Positions 32,520-40,809 of a stretch of 46,285 nt of DNA are shown here, one piece after another. The position numbers and the translations under genes were made by a program. Where the stretch lies: assembly GCA_021787615.1 (NCBI GenBank), contig JAJYLP010000019.1:1-46285 (forward strand), in the 5' to 3' direction. The stretch comes from Pseudomonadota bacterium (GTDB lineage Bacteria > Pseudomonadota > Gammaproteobacteria > Steroidobacterales > Steroidobacteraceae). Positions within the stretch are counted from its first letter, which is position 1. The number at the start of each line of letters is the position of its first letter. Under the pieces are notes generated by a model, which was given only the letters and a program-made list of their open reading frames with translations, did no database searches and was not told where the DNA came from.

Positions 32520-32674
32520 CACGCGCCGCCCCCCGCCCCAGGCTCAACCGTGTACCCTATGGGACGTTCAGGGAATCGCATTCCTGTGGCTCTGTCGCTC
32601 ATGGCGGTCCGCGGCGTGAGGATTCCGTTGGACAGGACTACCCGCATCACGTTCAGTATAACTCCTTAAGGATC
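32520..32674. promoter_or_regulatory. Divergent promoter region of the hopanoid island
   Basis: The 155-base gap must hold the promoters for the idi-hpnH arm (left) and the hpnI-hpnJ arm (right). The clearest element is an AT-rich island at 32655-32662 giving TATACT on the minus strand and TATAAC on the plus strand, but neither has a good -35 partner at the right distance. GGAAT-CGC-ATTCC (32572-32584) is a small inverted repeat that could bind a regulator. Promoter positions are not settled. Confidence 0.4.
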
Positions 32675-33823
32675 ATGCTCGCTCTGGGCCTGCTGCTCGG
32701 CGCCGCCGCGCTCGGTTACGCGCTCACAGCCTATCTGGCGGTGCTGCGCTCGCGCAACATCGCCGTTCCCCTAGCGCCGGCGGCGCGCCAGCCGGTCACG
32801 GTGCTGAAGCCGCTGTGCGGGGCCGAGCCGGGGCTCGCCGAGGCGCTGCGCAGTCTGTGCGCCCAGGAGTATCCGGGCGTGCAGATCGTCTTCGGGGTGC
32901 AGGACCCGCACGATCCGGCGCTCGCGGTCGTGCGTGCGCTCAAGGCCGAGCACCCCGGGCTCGACATCGCGGTGGTCATCGATGCGGCCCGCCACGGATT
33001 CAGCGCCAAGGTCAGCAACCTCATCAATATGATGCGCGCGGCGCGCCACGACTGGCTGGTGCTCGCCGACAGCGACGTACGCGTCCCGCCGGGCTACCTC
33101 GCCGGGGTGTGCGCCCCCCTGGCCGACCCCTCGGTGGGCATCGTCACCTGCCCCTACCGGGGCCTGCCGGCGCACAGCAGCGGCGCGGCGGGCCTGTGCT
33201 CGCGGCTCGGGGCGCTGTTCGTCAACGAGTGGTTCATGCCCTCGGTGCGGGTCGCGGCGCTGTTCGGCTCGCGCGATTTCGCCTTCGGGGCGACCATCGC
33301 CCTGCGCCGCTCGGCGCTCGAGGCGATCGGCGGATTCCCCGCCATCGCCGATCAGCTGGCGGATGATTACCGCCTCGGGGAACTCACCCGGGCCCAGGGC
33401 CTGCGCACGGTGCTCTCGGAGGTGGTGGTGGACACCGGCATCGATGAGCGCAGCCTGCGCCAGCTGCTGCAGCACGAGACCCGCTGGCTGCGGACCATCC
33501 GGGCGGTCCGCCCGGGCGGCTACGCCGCCGCCGGCATTACCTTCAGCTTGCCCGTGGCAGTACTGGGCTGGGCGCTGGCGAGAGGCTCGCTGGCCGCCTT
33601 GGCGCTGCTGATCGCCACCGCCGCGGCCCGCGTGATGCTACATTTCGCAGCCGGCGATCCGGGGCCGGGCAAGTCCAGCCCCTGGAGAGGCCTGTGGCTG
33701 CTGCCGCTGAGCGATGGGCTCGGCTTTGCGCTGTGGTGCTGGGGTTTCGCGACCCGCGAAGTGCAGTGGCGCCAGGAGCGATACCGGGTGGAGCGCGACG
33801 GCTCGGCGCACCCGATAACCTGA
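32675..33823 (+). CDS. hpnI: Hopanoid glycosyltransferase HpnI
   Basis: A 382-residue GT2 glycosyltransferase with an N-terminal membrane helix and C-terminal helices. Motifs: VTVLKPLCGAEPGLAEALRS, IVFGVQDPHDPALAVV, WLVLADSDVRVPPGYL (metal site), GATIALRRSALEAIGGF and ADDYRLGELTRAQG, then QLLQHETRWLRTIR with the product-side motif. HpnI is known to add N-acetylglucosamine to bacteriohopanetetrol, the first step to the cyclitol ether. AAGGA lies only two bases before the ATG, an unusually short spacing. First gene of the plus-strand arm. Confidence 0.93.
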   Translation: MLALGLLLGAAALGYALTAYLAVLRSRNIAVPLAPAARQPVTVLKPLCGAEPGLAEALRSLCAQEYPGVQIVFGVQDPHDPALAVVRALKAEHPGLDIAVVIDAARHGFSAKVSNLINMMRAARHDWLVLADSDVRVPPGYLAGVCAPLADPSVGIVTCPYRGLPAHSSGAAGLCSRLGALFVNEWFMPSVRVAALFGSRDFAFGATIALRRSALEAIGGFPAIADQLADDYRLGELTRAQGLRTVLSEVVVDTGIDERSLRQLLQHETRWLRTIRAVRPGGYAAAGITFSLPVAVLGWALARGSLAALALLIATAAARVMLHFAAGDPGPGKSSPWRGLWLLPLSDGLGFALWCWGFATREVQWRQERYRVERDGSAHPIT

Positions 33824-33835
33824 GGACGTGAAGTC

Positions 33836-35260
33836 ATGATGAGAACCCTGTTCCTGCATCCCCCGTCGTTCGATGGCTTCGATGGCGGCGCCGGTGCGCG
33901 CTATCAGGCCAAGCGGGAGATCCGCTCCTTTTGGTACCCGACCTGGCTCGCGCAGCCGGCCGCGCTGGTGCCGGGGAGCCGGCTGCTCGATGCGCCGGCC
34001 GATGGGCTCTCGATGGCCGAGGTATTGCCGCTCGCGCGCGAGTACGACCTGGTCATCATGCACACCAGCACGCCGTCCTTTCCGACGGACGCCAAGGTGG
34101 CCGAACTGCTCAAGGCGCAGAACCCACGCCTGAAGATCGGCATGGTCGGCGCCAAGGTGGCGGTCGATCCGGCCGGCTCCCTCTCCGCCTCGGCGGCGAT
34201 CGATTTCGTGGCGCGCGAGGAGTTCGACTACACCTGCAAGGAGCTCGCCGAGGGCCGCCCGTTCGCCGACATCACCGGTCTGTCCTTCCGCCGCCCCGAC
34301 GGGGTGATCGAGCACAACGCCCCGCGCGCCATGATCGAGAACATGGACGATCTGCCGTGGGTGACGCCGGTCTACCAGCGCGACCTGACCATCCCGAACT
34401 ACTTCATCGGCTACCTGCAGCACCCCTATGTGTCCTTCTACACCGGGCGCGGCTGCCGCTCCAAGTGCACCTTCTGCCTGTGGCCGCAGACCGTCGGCGG
34501 GCACCGCTACCGCGTGCGCAGCGCGCAGAGCGTCATCGACGAGGTGCGCTGGATCAAGGAGAACATGCCCGAGGTGAAGGAGATCTTCTTCGACGACGAC
34601 ACCTTCACCGACTTCCGGCCGCGCGTCGAGGAGATCGCCCGCGGCCTCGGCAAGCTCGGGGTCACCTGGTCGTGCAACGCCAAGGCCAACGTGCCGTACG
34701 AGACGCTGAAGATCATGAAGGACAACGGCCTGCGGCTGCTGCTGGTCGGGTACGAGTCCGGCAACGATCAGATCCTGCACAACATCAGGAAGGGCCTGCG
34801 CACCGACATCGCGCGGCGCTTCACCAGCGACTGCCGCAAGCTCGGCGTGGTGATCCACGGCACCTTCATCCTCGGCCTGCCCGGGGAGACCGCCGAGACG
34901 ATCCGCGAGACCATCCAGTTCGCCGTCGACATCAACCCGCACACCATCCAGGTGTCCCTCGCCGCGCCCTACCCGGGCACGCAGCTGTACCAGGAGGCGG
35001 TGGAAAACGGCTGGCTCGCCGCCAACGAGAACCTCAACCTCGTCAACGACAGCGGCGTGCAGCTCTCCCCGATCAGCTATCCGCACCTGCCGGCCAAAGA
35101 GATCTATCACGCGGTCGAGACCTTCTATAAGCGCTTCTACTTCCGCCCGCGCAAGATCGCCGAGCTCACCGGCGAGATGCTGCGCAGCTGGGAGATGACC
35201 AAGCGGCGCCTGCGCGAGGGTGTGGAGTTCTTCCGTTTCCTGCACGCGCACGAGGCCTGA
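33836..35260 (+). CDS. hpnJ: Radical SAM enzyme HpnJ (cyclitol ether formation)
   Basis: A 474-residue protein with a B12-binding-like N-terminal domain (about 1-170) and a radical SAM core whose cluster motif is GCRSKCTFCLWP. EIFFDDDTFTDFRPR and LLLVGYESGNDQIL are typical of the family. HpnJ is known to be needed to turn the glucosamine head group of bacteriohopanetetrol into the five-membered cyclitol ring. GAGGA stands nine bases before the ATG; a second ATG is adjacent. Spacing to hpnI is 12 bases and to hpnK nine, so all are one operon. Confidence 0.95.
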   Translation: MMRTLFLHPPSFDGFDGGAGARYQAKREIRSFWYPTWLAQPAALVPGSRLLDAPADGLSMAEVLPLAREYDLVIMHTSTPSFPTDAKVAELLKAQNPRLKIGMVGAKVAVDPAGSLSASAAIDFVAREEFDYTCKELAEGRPFADITGLSFRRPDGVIEHNAPRAMIENMDDLPWVTPVYQRDLTIPNYFIGYLQHPYVSFYTGRGCRSKCTFCLWPQTVGGHRYRVRSAQSVIDEVRWIKENMPEVKEIFFDDDTFTDFRPRVEEIARGLGKLGVTWSCNAKANVPYETLKIMKDNGLRLLLVGYESGNDQILHNIRKGLRTDIARRFTSDCRKLGVVIHGTFILGLPGETAETIRETIQFAVDINPHTIQVSLAAPYPGTQLYQEAVENGWLAANENLNLVNDSGVQLSPISYPHLPAKEIYHAVETFYKRFYFRPRKIAELTGEMLRSWEMTKRRLREGVEFFRFLHAHEA

Positions 35261-35269
35261 GCGCTGGGC

Positions 35270-36136
35270 TTGAAGGCGCTGATCGTCACTGCCGATGATT
35301 TCGGCCTGCACGAGGCGGTCAACGAGGCGATTGAGCAGGCCCATCGCGAGGGCGTGCTCAGCTGCGCGAGCCTGATGGTCGGGGCGGCCGCGATCGACGA
35401 TGCCGTGCACCGCGCGCGCGCGCTGCCGCAGCTGGCGGTCGGGCTGCACGTGGTGCTGGCCGACGGCCAGGCGGTATTGCCGCCGCGGCGCATCCCGGCG
35501 CTGGTGGATGATTCGGGCCGCTTCGCCGACCGCATGGCGCGCGACGGAGTGCGATTCTTCGCCCTGCCGCGGGTGAGACGCCAGCTCGAGGCAGAGATCC
35601 GCGCGCAGTTTTCGGCCTTCGCCGCCACCGGCCTGCCGCTCGATCACGTGAACGCCCACAAACACTTCCACCTGCATCCGACGGTGCTGTCGATGCTGCT
35701 CGCGATCGGCGCCGAGCACGGACGCCCCCCCGTGCGCTGGCCGCGCGAGCCGCGCCGGGCATCCGGCCGCGGCGCATCGCTTGCAGGCGTGCTGCTCTCG
35801 CCCTGGCTCGCGCTGATGCGCGCCCGGCTGCGCGCCGCCGGCATCGCCTGCAACGATCAGATCTTCGGTCTCTCGGGAACCGGCGCGATGGACGAGACAC
35901 GCGTGCTCGAGATCCTGGCCCATCTGCCGGAAGGGGTGACGGAGATCTATCTGCACCCGGCGACCCGTAACGGACTGACGCCCACGATGAGCACCTACCG
36001 CCACCGCGATGAGCTTGAGGCGCTGCTCAGCGCGCGCGTGCGCGCGGCAGTGAGCGCCTCCGGCGCCGCAACCGGAGGGTTCCGCACGCTCACCGGCGCG
36101 CGCGGACCGCTCAGCGAACCCCGTCGCGCCGCATGA
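35270..36136 (+). CDS. hpnK: Hopanoid deacetylase HpnK (YdjC family)
   Basis: A 288-residue YdjC-type sugar deacetylase. It starts at a TTG (35270) giving the family opening LKALIVTADDFGLHEAVNEAI, where the Asp pair binds metal; later GLHVVLADG and DHVNAHKHFHLHPTV provide the His ligands. HpnK is known to deacetylate the N-acetylglucosaminyl hopanoid made by HpnI before HpnJ acts. The ribosome site is weak. The gene ends in ATGA, overlapping the start of hpnL. Confidence 0.92.
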   Translation: MKALIVTADDFGLHEAVNEAIEQAHREGVLSCASLMVGAAAIDDAVHRARALPQLAVGLHVVLADGQAVLPPRRIPALVDDSGRFADRMARDGVRFFALPRVRRQLEAEIRAQFSAFAATGLPLDHVNAHKHFHLHPTVLSMLLAIGAEHGRPPVRWPREPRRASGRGASLAGVLLSPWLALMRARLRAAGIACNDQIFGLSGTGAMDETRVLEILAHLPEGVTEIYLHPATRNGLTPTMSTYRHRDELEALLSARVRAAVSASGAATGGFRTLTGARGPLSEPRRAA

Positions 36137-37116
36137 GACTGACCGTCCGGATCGCTCTGCTTGCCGGGCTGACCCTGCTGGTCGTGCTGCTGGCGCGCGA
36201 GGGCACGGCCATCCTCACGCCGATTGCGCGCGCCGGCTGGGTGCTGCTGTGGCTGGTGCCTCTGCACGCACTGCCGATCCTGCTCGACTCGCGCGGCTGG
36301 CAGGCGCTGCTCAGCCGGCGCGTCAACGCCGTGCGGCTGTTCTGGATCGCCACGGTGCGCGAGGCGGTCAACCGGCTGCTGCCGGTGGCCAACATCGGCG
36401 GCGACCTCGTCGGCATCCGCCTGCTCGCATCCAGCGGAGTCGACGGGGTGTGGGCCGCGGCCAGTGTCACGGCCGAGCTCCTGGTGACCCTGTTCAGTCA
36501 GTACCTGTTCGTGCTGCTCGGCGTCACCTGCCTGCTCAGCCTGATCGGCATGGTGCACGATGCGAGCGATGTGCTCATCGGGCTCGCCGCGAGCCTGCCG
36601 GTGTTCCTGCTTGCCGCCGCCCTGCTGCACTACGGCTCGGTATTCGAGCGGCTTGAGAGGATCGCGGTCAAGATGCTCGGGCAAGAGACGCTGCGCTTCC
36701 TCAACGGCAAGTGGACCGCGCTCGATGCCGCAGTGCGCTCGCTGATCGCCGACTGGACGCGCTGCACGCGCACCATGCTGTGGCAGCTCGCCGGCCTGAT
36801 CGCCGGAACGCTCGAGACGTGGCTCGCGTTGCGCTGGCTCGGGCATCCGGTGAGTTTCGAGGCGGCGCTCGTTCTGGAGAGCCTGACTCAGGCGGCGCGC
36901 AATTTCATCTTCGTGGTGCCGGCGGGACTCGGCGTTCAGGAAGCCACCCTGGTCGGGGTCGGACGGCTGCTCGGCATCGACGCCGACCTCGCCTTGGCGC
37001 TGTCGCTGACCAAGCGCATGCGCGAGATTCTCTTCAGTGCGCCGGCGCTGCTATCCTGGTACTGGACTGAAGGAAAGAGGGAATTTCACCATGTCCGCGG
37101 TTCCGGCCGACTTTGA
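36133..37116 (+). CDS. hpnL: Hopanoid-associated membrane protein HpnL
   Basis: A 327-residue integral membrane protein with about eight hydrophobic helices, of the lysylphosphatidylglycerol-synthetase-like membrane family. Characteristic stretches are NRLLPVANIGGDLVGIRLL and FIFVVPAGLGVQEATLVGVG. Order and length match HpnL of other hopanoid clusters. A function in moving hopanoid or its head group across the membrane is assumed in the field but not shown by this sequence. It overlaps hpnK by four bases and the next gene by 26 bases. Confidence 0.9.
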   Translation: MRLTVRIALLAGLTLLVVLLAREGTAILTPIARAGWVLLWLVPLHALPILLDSRGWQALLSRRVNAVRLFWIATVREAVNRLLPVANIGGDLVGIRLLASSGVDGVWAAASVTAELLVTLFSQYLFVLLGVTCLLSLIGMVHDASDVLIGLAASLPVFLLAAALLHYGSVFERLERIAVKMLGQETLRFLNGKWTALDAAVRSLIADWTRCTRTMLWQLAGLIAGTLETWLALRWLGHPVSFEAALVLESLTQAARNFIFVVPAGLGVQEATLVGVGRLLGIDADLALALSLTKRMREILFSAPALLSWYWTEGKREFHHVRGSGRL

Positions 37117-37957
37117 ATCGCCCCGCCTGCGCGCAGGATCGCCCGAGCACAAGCGACTCCTCGCCGAGTTCTTCTTCGCGACCCACCTCGAGTACGATCC
37201 GGAGCGCATCGACTGGCCCCGCCTCTCGCACGAGGAGCTCAGGCGCCTGACCGGCCTGCCTTTCTGGCAGGAGGCGGTGTCCACCGAGAACGTCACGTCC
37301 AACACCGTCACCGCCGCCGCGGCGCTCGAGGCCGACCCGCTGTTGCGCCGCGCGATCGCGCTGCAGGGCCTCGAGGAGCAGCGCCACGCGCGCCTCCTCG
37401 CCGCGCTCACCGCGCACTACCGCATTCCGATCAAGTTCCCGGCGCCCTACGCGCCGCGCAACCTGGAGGATGATTTTCTCTTCGCCGGCTTCGGGGAATG
37501 CTTCGACTCGTTTTTTGCCTTCGGCCTGTTCGCGCTCGCGCGCGAGTCGGGTTACTTTCCGGCGGCGCTGGTGACGGTGTTCGATCCGGTGATGGAGGAG
37601 GAAGTGCGCCACATCCTCTTCTTCGTCAACTGGGTCAAGGCGCGCCGCATGCAGCTTGCCTGGTGGAAGCGGCCGGCCTTCCGCGCGCGCTGTGCGTGGA
37701 TCATCGTGAAGCAGGTCGCCTCGCGGGTGAAGACGGCCCGCGGTCTCGGCGGCGGCGGCACGCCGGCCTCTGGCGAGAACTTCACCCTGACCGCGCACCA
37801 GGACATCGGTGCGCCCGTGACGCTGCACGGACTGCTGGCGAGGTGCCTCGCCGAGAACGACCGGCGCATGGCCCGCTACGACGCCCGCCTGCTGCGCCCG
37901 AGGCTGGTCCCGGGCATCGCGCGGGCGCTGATTCGGATTCTGCCGAAGAGCCTCTGA
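37091..37957 (+). CDS. Ferritin-like diiron protein in the hopanoid operon
   Basis: A 288-residue protein starting at MSAVPADFESPRL, with AGAGGGA about nine bases before the ATG and its first 26 bases inside hpnL, so it is clearly part of this operon. Its sequence shows the ligand pattern of a four-helix diiron site: a Glu in helix 1 (Glu61 or Glu66), LEEQRHARLL with Glu96xxHis99, FGECFDSFF with Glu136, and MEEEVRHILFF with Glu171xxHis174. This is the E, ExxH, E, ExxH set of diiron oxygenases, desaturase-like proteins and rubrerythrin-type ferritins. There is no signal peptide; a weakly hydrophobic part follows the last motif. I do not know a named family. A redox step on the hopanoid head group or skeleton is a reasonable inference. 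Confidence 0.8.
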   Translation: MSAVPADFESPRLRAGSPEHKRLLAEFFFATHLEYDPERIDWPRLSHEELRRLTGLPFWQEAVSTENVTSNTVTAAAALEADPLLRRAIALQGLEEQRHARLLAALTAHYRIPIKFPAPYAPRNLEDDFLFAGFGECFDSFFAFGLFALARESGYFPAALVTVFDPVMEEEVRHILFFVNWVKARRMQLAWWKRPAFRARCAWIIVKQVASRVKTARGLGGGGTPASGENFTLTAHQDIGAPVTLHGLLARCLAENDRRMARYDARLLRPRLVPGIARALIRILPKSL

Positions 37958-38805
37958 GTCGCGCTGGAGCGCCGGGCCGCCGGACGCTCCACACCATACG
38001 GCAGCGCAATCACCTTCCGCTGCGAATCGAGCACCGCGCCATCACCGCCCAGCGCCACCGCGCCGGTGCCATCGCCGAAGACAAGGTGGCGCGGCAGATG
38101 GGCGAGGATCTCCTTCAGGCGGATCGCATTGAATACCCCCTGGGATCGTGCCGCCTGAGCATCGCGGCGCGCCTCACCGTCAGGGACCGCGGAGGATGGC
38201 CTATCCGGTAGAGGTCGACCCGCGAGGGATAGCGCATACATCCCGAGGCGCCCTTGACATCGCGAGCCCGCACGGCACGCCAGAATGCCAGCGTGGCGCG
38301 GTTGAACCCAGCGGGATCGGCTATGCCCCCCCGAGGCATCCGCATCGGCATCGGTTCCGTTCCAGACTCTGTTGAGCGTCAGATCGACCCATTGGCCCGC
38401 GTACCCGTCAGAGCCCGAGACGGTCCCCGTCAAGCCGAGCTATCTCCGCCCGAAAGACCTCGCGAGCGCCGCGAAGGGTTGACCCGCACCGCGGCGCAGC
38501 GGCGCCGGCAGCAGCGAGGTCAGACTGGAGCATTCCGACGACCGTGAAAGCCGTACACCCCGGCAGATCGAACCACGATCCTCTCGCCCTGCAACCATGC
38601 CACGCGAGCAGCACTCTGACGGTGTCCGCGCTGCCGAGCCGCCCGTGGCGCTCGTGCTTCCAGGCCGGTAGCGGCACGGTCCATGAGCCATCGGCCGCCA
38701 TCGCACCCGGCGGCACCGCGAACCGCCGCAGCGCAGTGAGGACCTGCACCCGGGGTCTTTGAATCGATCGCTCCTCAGGACCTCAGACAGCCGGCCCGGT
38801 CAGCC
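37958..38805. other. Gap between hopanoid island and PQQ module
   Basis: 848 bases without an intact gene. Most of it carries the broken minus-strand gene listed separately. I saw no RNA gene and no clear terminator after the diiron gene. Confidence 0.5.
37970..38749 (-). pseudogene. Broken gene of unknown function, frameshifted
   Basis: Three minus-strand frames hold protein-like pieces that follow one another. From about 38749 a piece begins VQVLTALRRFAVPPGAM; near 38400 another reads DGYAGQWVDLTLNRVWNG; then GFNRATLAFWRAVRARDVKG and MRYPSRVDLYR; then VFNAIRLKEILAHLPRHL, followed by VFGDGTGAVALGGDGAVL and VIALPYG. The latter three resemble a small nuclear-transport-factor-like protein in which a 'FW-ALR-D' helix, 'YPLRV' and 'LFV-GDGAVW' strands occur. 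The frame changes coincide with a run of seven C (near 38325-38332, plus strand) and a run of five C (near 38135-38140). This is either decay or two sequencing errors at homopolymers. Confidence 0.5.
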
Positions 38806-39612
38806 TCATTCGGTGCCCGCGCGGCGGGCAATGAGCCCGCGCCCAGGGTCGTAACCGAGGATGGCGAGCGTCATGAAGATGACGAGCGAGCCGCCGACGA
38901 CGGCGAATGCCTCGAGATTGAACTTCTCGTAGAGCGCGAAGCGGATCAGCTCCACGGCATGCGTGAACGGATTGGCCATGCAGATGTAGTAGAGCTTCAG
39001 GTTCGCCTGCTTCACGGTCCACAGCGGATAGAGCGCGGACGAGGCGAAGAACATCGGGAAGATCACGAAATTCATGACGCCGGCAAAATTCTCGAGCTGG
39101 CGGATCACCGAGGACAGGAACAGGCCCAGCCCGCTCAGCATCATGCCCGCCAGGATCAACGCCGGCAGCACGGTGAGGTAGCCGAGCCGCGGCGGATGGA
39201 CCCCCCAGAAATAGGCGATGAACAGAAAGACGTACGCCTGCAGCACCGAGACGATGACCGCTGCGATCAGCTTCGAGGTGAGCAGGTACCAGCGCGGCAG
39301 CGGACTCACCAACAGCGTGCGCATGCTGCCGGTCTCTCGGTCCCAGACCATCGACAGCGAGCTCTGCATGCCTTGAAACATCAGGATCATGCCGATCAGT
39401 CCGGGCGCGATATAGACCTGGTACGGAATGTAGGTCTGATACGGCGGGATGATGGACACGCCGAGCACGAAGCGAAATCCCGTCGCGAAGATCAGCAGCC
39501 ACACCAGCGGCCGCACCAGGGCCGCGAGGAACCGACCGCGCTGGTTGATGAAGCGCAGCGCCTCGCGCCAGATGATCCCGCGCAGGCAGCGCGCATAGTG
39601 GATGGGCCTCAT
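38806..39612 (-). CDS. ABC-2 type permease, PQQ-alcohol-dehydrogenase-associated (PedC-like)
   Basis: A 268-residue ABC-2 exporter membrane subunit with about six helices and the family motif near MVWDRETGSMRTLLVSPLPR. It starts with ATG overlapping the TGA of the ATPase gene (ATGA). Its opening (GIIWREALRFINQRGRFLAALVRPLVWLL) matches the permease that accompanies PQQ-dependent alcohol dehydrogenases, such as PedC in Pseudomonas putida. With the preceding ATPase it would export a substrate or toxic product of alcohol oxidation, or a cofactor. The substrate is not known. Confidence 0.85.
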   Translation of the reverse strand: MRPIHYARCLRGIIWREALRFINQRGRFLAALVRPLVWLLIFATGFRFVLGVSIIPPYQTYIPYQVYIAPGLIGMILMFQGMQSSLSMVWDRETGSMRTLLVSPLPRWYLLTSKLIAAVIVSVLQAYVFLFIAYFWGVHPPRLGYLTVLPALILAGMMLSGLGLFLSSVIRQLENFAGVMNFVIFPMFFASSALYPLWTVKQANLKLYYICMANPFTHAVELIRFALYEKFNLEAFAVVGGSLVIFMTLAILGYDPGRGLIARRAGTE

Positions 39613-40400
39613 TCGCTGCGCTCACCGGTGAGTTTATCGAAGGCCTCGCGCATCGATGAGGCGTTCGCGCGGCGGATCACCTCCGGCACCGGCCCCTCGG
39701 CGAGGATCTGCCCGTGGTGCAGAACGATCACGCGCGCGCCCGAATCGACCTCGTCAATCAGGTGGGTCGCCCACAGCGCGGCGATCCCGCCTTCGTTGCA
39801 CAGCATGCGGACATGATCGAGGAGGAACTGACGGCTCGCGACGTCCAGCCCCACGGTCGGCTCATCGAGGAGCAGCAGCTTCGGCTGATGCACCAGGGCG
39901 CGCGCGATCTCCACGCGGCGCCGCTGACCGCCGCTCAGCGTGCGCGCGTGTTCACGCAGCCGGTCGGTCAGGCCGACGCGCTCGATCTCACGCTTCAGGC
40001 GGACCGCGGCCTCGCGGCGCGGCAGGCCGTGCAGAGCGGCGTGATAGAGGAGGTTCTGCGCGACCGACAGTTCCAGATCCAGGGTTGCCAGCTGAAAGAC
40101 GACGCCGAGCCGGGCGAGCGCCTCCGAGGGCTTGTCCTTGATCTCAAAGCCGAAGATGCGGATCGAGCCGCTGCGATGGTTGTAAAGGCGGGTGATCAGG
40201 GAGAACAGGGTGGTCTTGCCCGCGCCATTGAGGCCGAGCAGCATGGTGCGATCGCCGCGGTTGAGTCTGAAGGAGACGTTGCGCAGGGCCTGCCGCTCGC
40301 CGAAGGCGTGGCCGAGTCCCTCAACGACGAGCGGCGGCGCCTCCTCGCCCGGCGCGCCCGCCCCACTGTGCTCCGCCGCTTCTGCTTTGACATCCAACAT
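39609..40400 (-). CDS. ABC transporter ATPase, PQQ-alcohol-dehydrogenase-associated (PedB-like)
   Basis: A 263-residue ATP-binding subunit: Walker A GLNGAGKTTL, Q-loop VFQLATLDLELSV, signature LSGGQRRRVEIARAL, Walker B LLLLDEPTVGLD and switch His in ALWATHLIDE. The text DLELSVAQNLLYHAALHG is typical of the ATPase found with PQQ-dependent alcohol dehydrogenase systems. It overlaps its permease partner by four bases, so the two are made together. A ~410-base gap separates it from the upstream importer genes. Confidence 0.87.
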   Translation of the reverse strand: MLDVKAEAAEHSGAGAPGEEAPPLVVEGLGHAFGERQALRNVSFRLNRGDRTMLLGLNGAGKTTLFSLITRLYNHRSGSIRIFGFEIKDKPSEALARLGVVFQLATLDLELSVAQNLLYHAALHGLPRREAAVRLKREIERVGLTDRLREHARTLSGGQRRRVEIARALVHQPKLLLLDEPTVGLDVASRQFLLDHVRMLCNEGGIAALWATHLIDEVDSGARVIVLHHGQILAEGPVPEVIRRANASSMREAFDKLTGERSE

Positions 40401-40809
40401 CGCGCTTCACCGCCTCATGGCCGACGCCGAGCACCGTCCGATCCGGCGCAGGGCCCGACAGGTTCCCGCGACTCGAACTCGCATGATCGTCATGCGCAGC
40501 GGCCGCTCTGTGCGGCCGCTCCCCTCAAGCGTTCACAGTCCATGTTCCTCGCCCGCCGATGTCCTCTCCGGGGCCGGAACGGTTCGTATCCGCAGGCAAT
40601 ATGCCACAAGACGCACGCCTGTACAGCCACTTTCGGCAATACCCGGCCTCTCGCGGCGCGCTCGAAACGCGCAGCGCGCGTCGTGTTCGCCGCAGACTCA
40701 TCGCGCGGCGCACGCGTGTCGCCCGCCGCGAGTGCGCTGTTGCCCGGAGCAGCATCGCGACCGGGATGATCGCTCCCCGGATGCAACAGCGCGTGTGCCC
40801 CGCACCCAC
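40401..40809. other. Gap between the two ABC systems
   Basis: 409 bases with no convincing gene; open frames here are Arg/Ala-rich and unlike any family. It contains two adjacent hairpins (40481-40495 and 40498-40520). It may end the importer transcript and start the exporter transcript. Confidence 0.45.
40481..40520. repeat. Two tandem hairpins
   Basis: GCATGA-TCG-TCATGC (40481-40495) is followed two bases later by AGCGGCCGC-TCTGT-GCGGCCGCT (40498-40520), a perfect 9-bp stem. They lie 80-120 bases before the exporter ATPase start. No T-run follows on the minus strand, so a Rho-independent terminator is doubtful; a processing site or regulator site is possible. Confidence 0.5.
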
